From contig NC_079242.1 in the NCBI RefSeq assembly GCF_028009165.1, positions 620,001-684,000 on the forward strand: 64,000 nt of DNA, read 5' to 3'. The position numbers and the translations under genes were made by a program. The notes beneath the pieces were generated by a model. It saw only the letters and a list, made by a program, of their open reading frames with translations. It did not search any database and was not told where the DNA came from. This document shows positions 63,953 through 64,000 of this stretch, piece by piece (position 1 is the first letter of the stretch; every line of letters begins with the position of its first letter). Source of the DNA: Akanthomyces muscarius. Its lineage: Eukaryota; Ascomycota; Sordariomycetes; Hypocreales; Cordycipitaceae.

Positions 63953-64000
63953 CCGACACAATCAGCTCTGTATTTTCTCTCATGATTTCTGAACGCGTTC

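Noticed and set aside
1..64000. Transposons, CRISPR arrays, rRNA, secondary-metabolite backbone genes
   Set aside because: No transposase, reverse transcriptase, long terminal or inverted repeats, spaced repeats, rRNA blocks, or PKS/NRPS/terpene motifs were recognised anywhere in the window.

Overview
The window is nuclear DNA of a filamentous ascomycete (Pezizomycotina). It has genes on both strands, short introns of about 45-110 bases with fungal splice sites, pyrimidine-rich leaders, and typical fungal families (HET domain, 2EXR, Irs4, Itc1, ALG8, PLB, AcoB-type aconitase). The family set suggests Sordariomycetes, probably Hypocreales; that is an inference. I assembled 19 gene models that look intact. 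In every spliced model the exons sum to a multiple of three and the protein reads through each junction.

Layout. 1-1.8 kb: no convincing gene. 1.8-7.7 kb: a metabolic trio, made of a heme-free sulfite oxidase/nitrate reductase-like molybdoenzyme (-), a divergent catalase (+) and the molybdenum cofactor enzyme MoaA (+). 8.4-12.5 kb: a membrane-anchored histidine acid phosphatase and an Xaa-Pro aminopeptidase. 12.9-16.6 kb: an Emp46/47-type lectin cargo receptor (-) and the ALG8 glucosyltransferase (+), divergent from one promoter region and both in the ER N-glycoprotein route. 16.9-18.0 kb: a P-loop sulfotransferase-like protein. 19.8-23.1 kb: the ISWI-complex subunit Itc1. 23.1-29.2 kb: gene-poor, more AT-rich DNA holding a possible Cys-rich small protein and a very GC-rich, intronless orphan secreted protein. 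29.2-31.4 kb: a Pex11 family protein convergent with a hemerythrin-domain protein. 31.8-38 kb: a HET-domain protein, a histidine phosphatase (phosphoglycerate mutase-like) and a nuclear-looking acidic protein. 38.4-40.8 kb: an Irs4-like EH-domain protein with a start-overlapping uORF.

41.5-46.5 kb is a gene graveyard. It holds a fungal gene fragment with an internal deletion (-), a 2EXR-domain pseudogene broken by stop codons with no visible frameshift (+), an intact multi-pass membrane protein (+), and a decayed C-terminal fragment that may come from a killer-toxin-like chitinase (-). 47.2-64 kb returns to conserved genes: AcoB-type mitochondrial aconitase, a repeat-containing protein with SUMO-interaction-like motifs, the pseudokinase Scy1, a GPI-type phospholipase B and a Sok1/TCP11 protein.

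The most interesting functional reading is the first trio. The molybdoenzyme lacks a cytochrome b5 domain, as the plant sulfite oxidases that reduce O2 to H2O2 do. It sits head-to-head with a catalase and beside a cofactor-biosynthesis gene, so a small sulfite-oxidation module is plausible. Other points of note are two GC-AG introns, two genes spliced directly after the ATG, a dense cluster of AGGTAC/GTACCT words upstream of itc1, and a MoaA that ends at its diglycine with no MoaC part nearby. No tRNA, rRNA, transposase or CRISPR feature was recognised.
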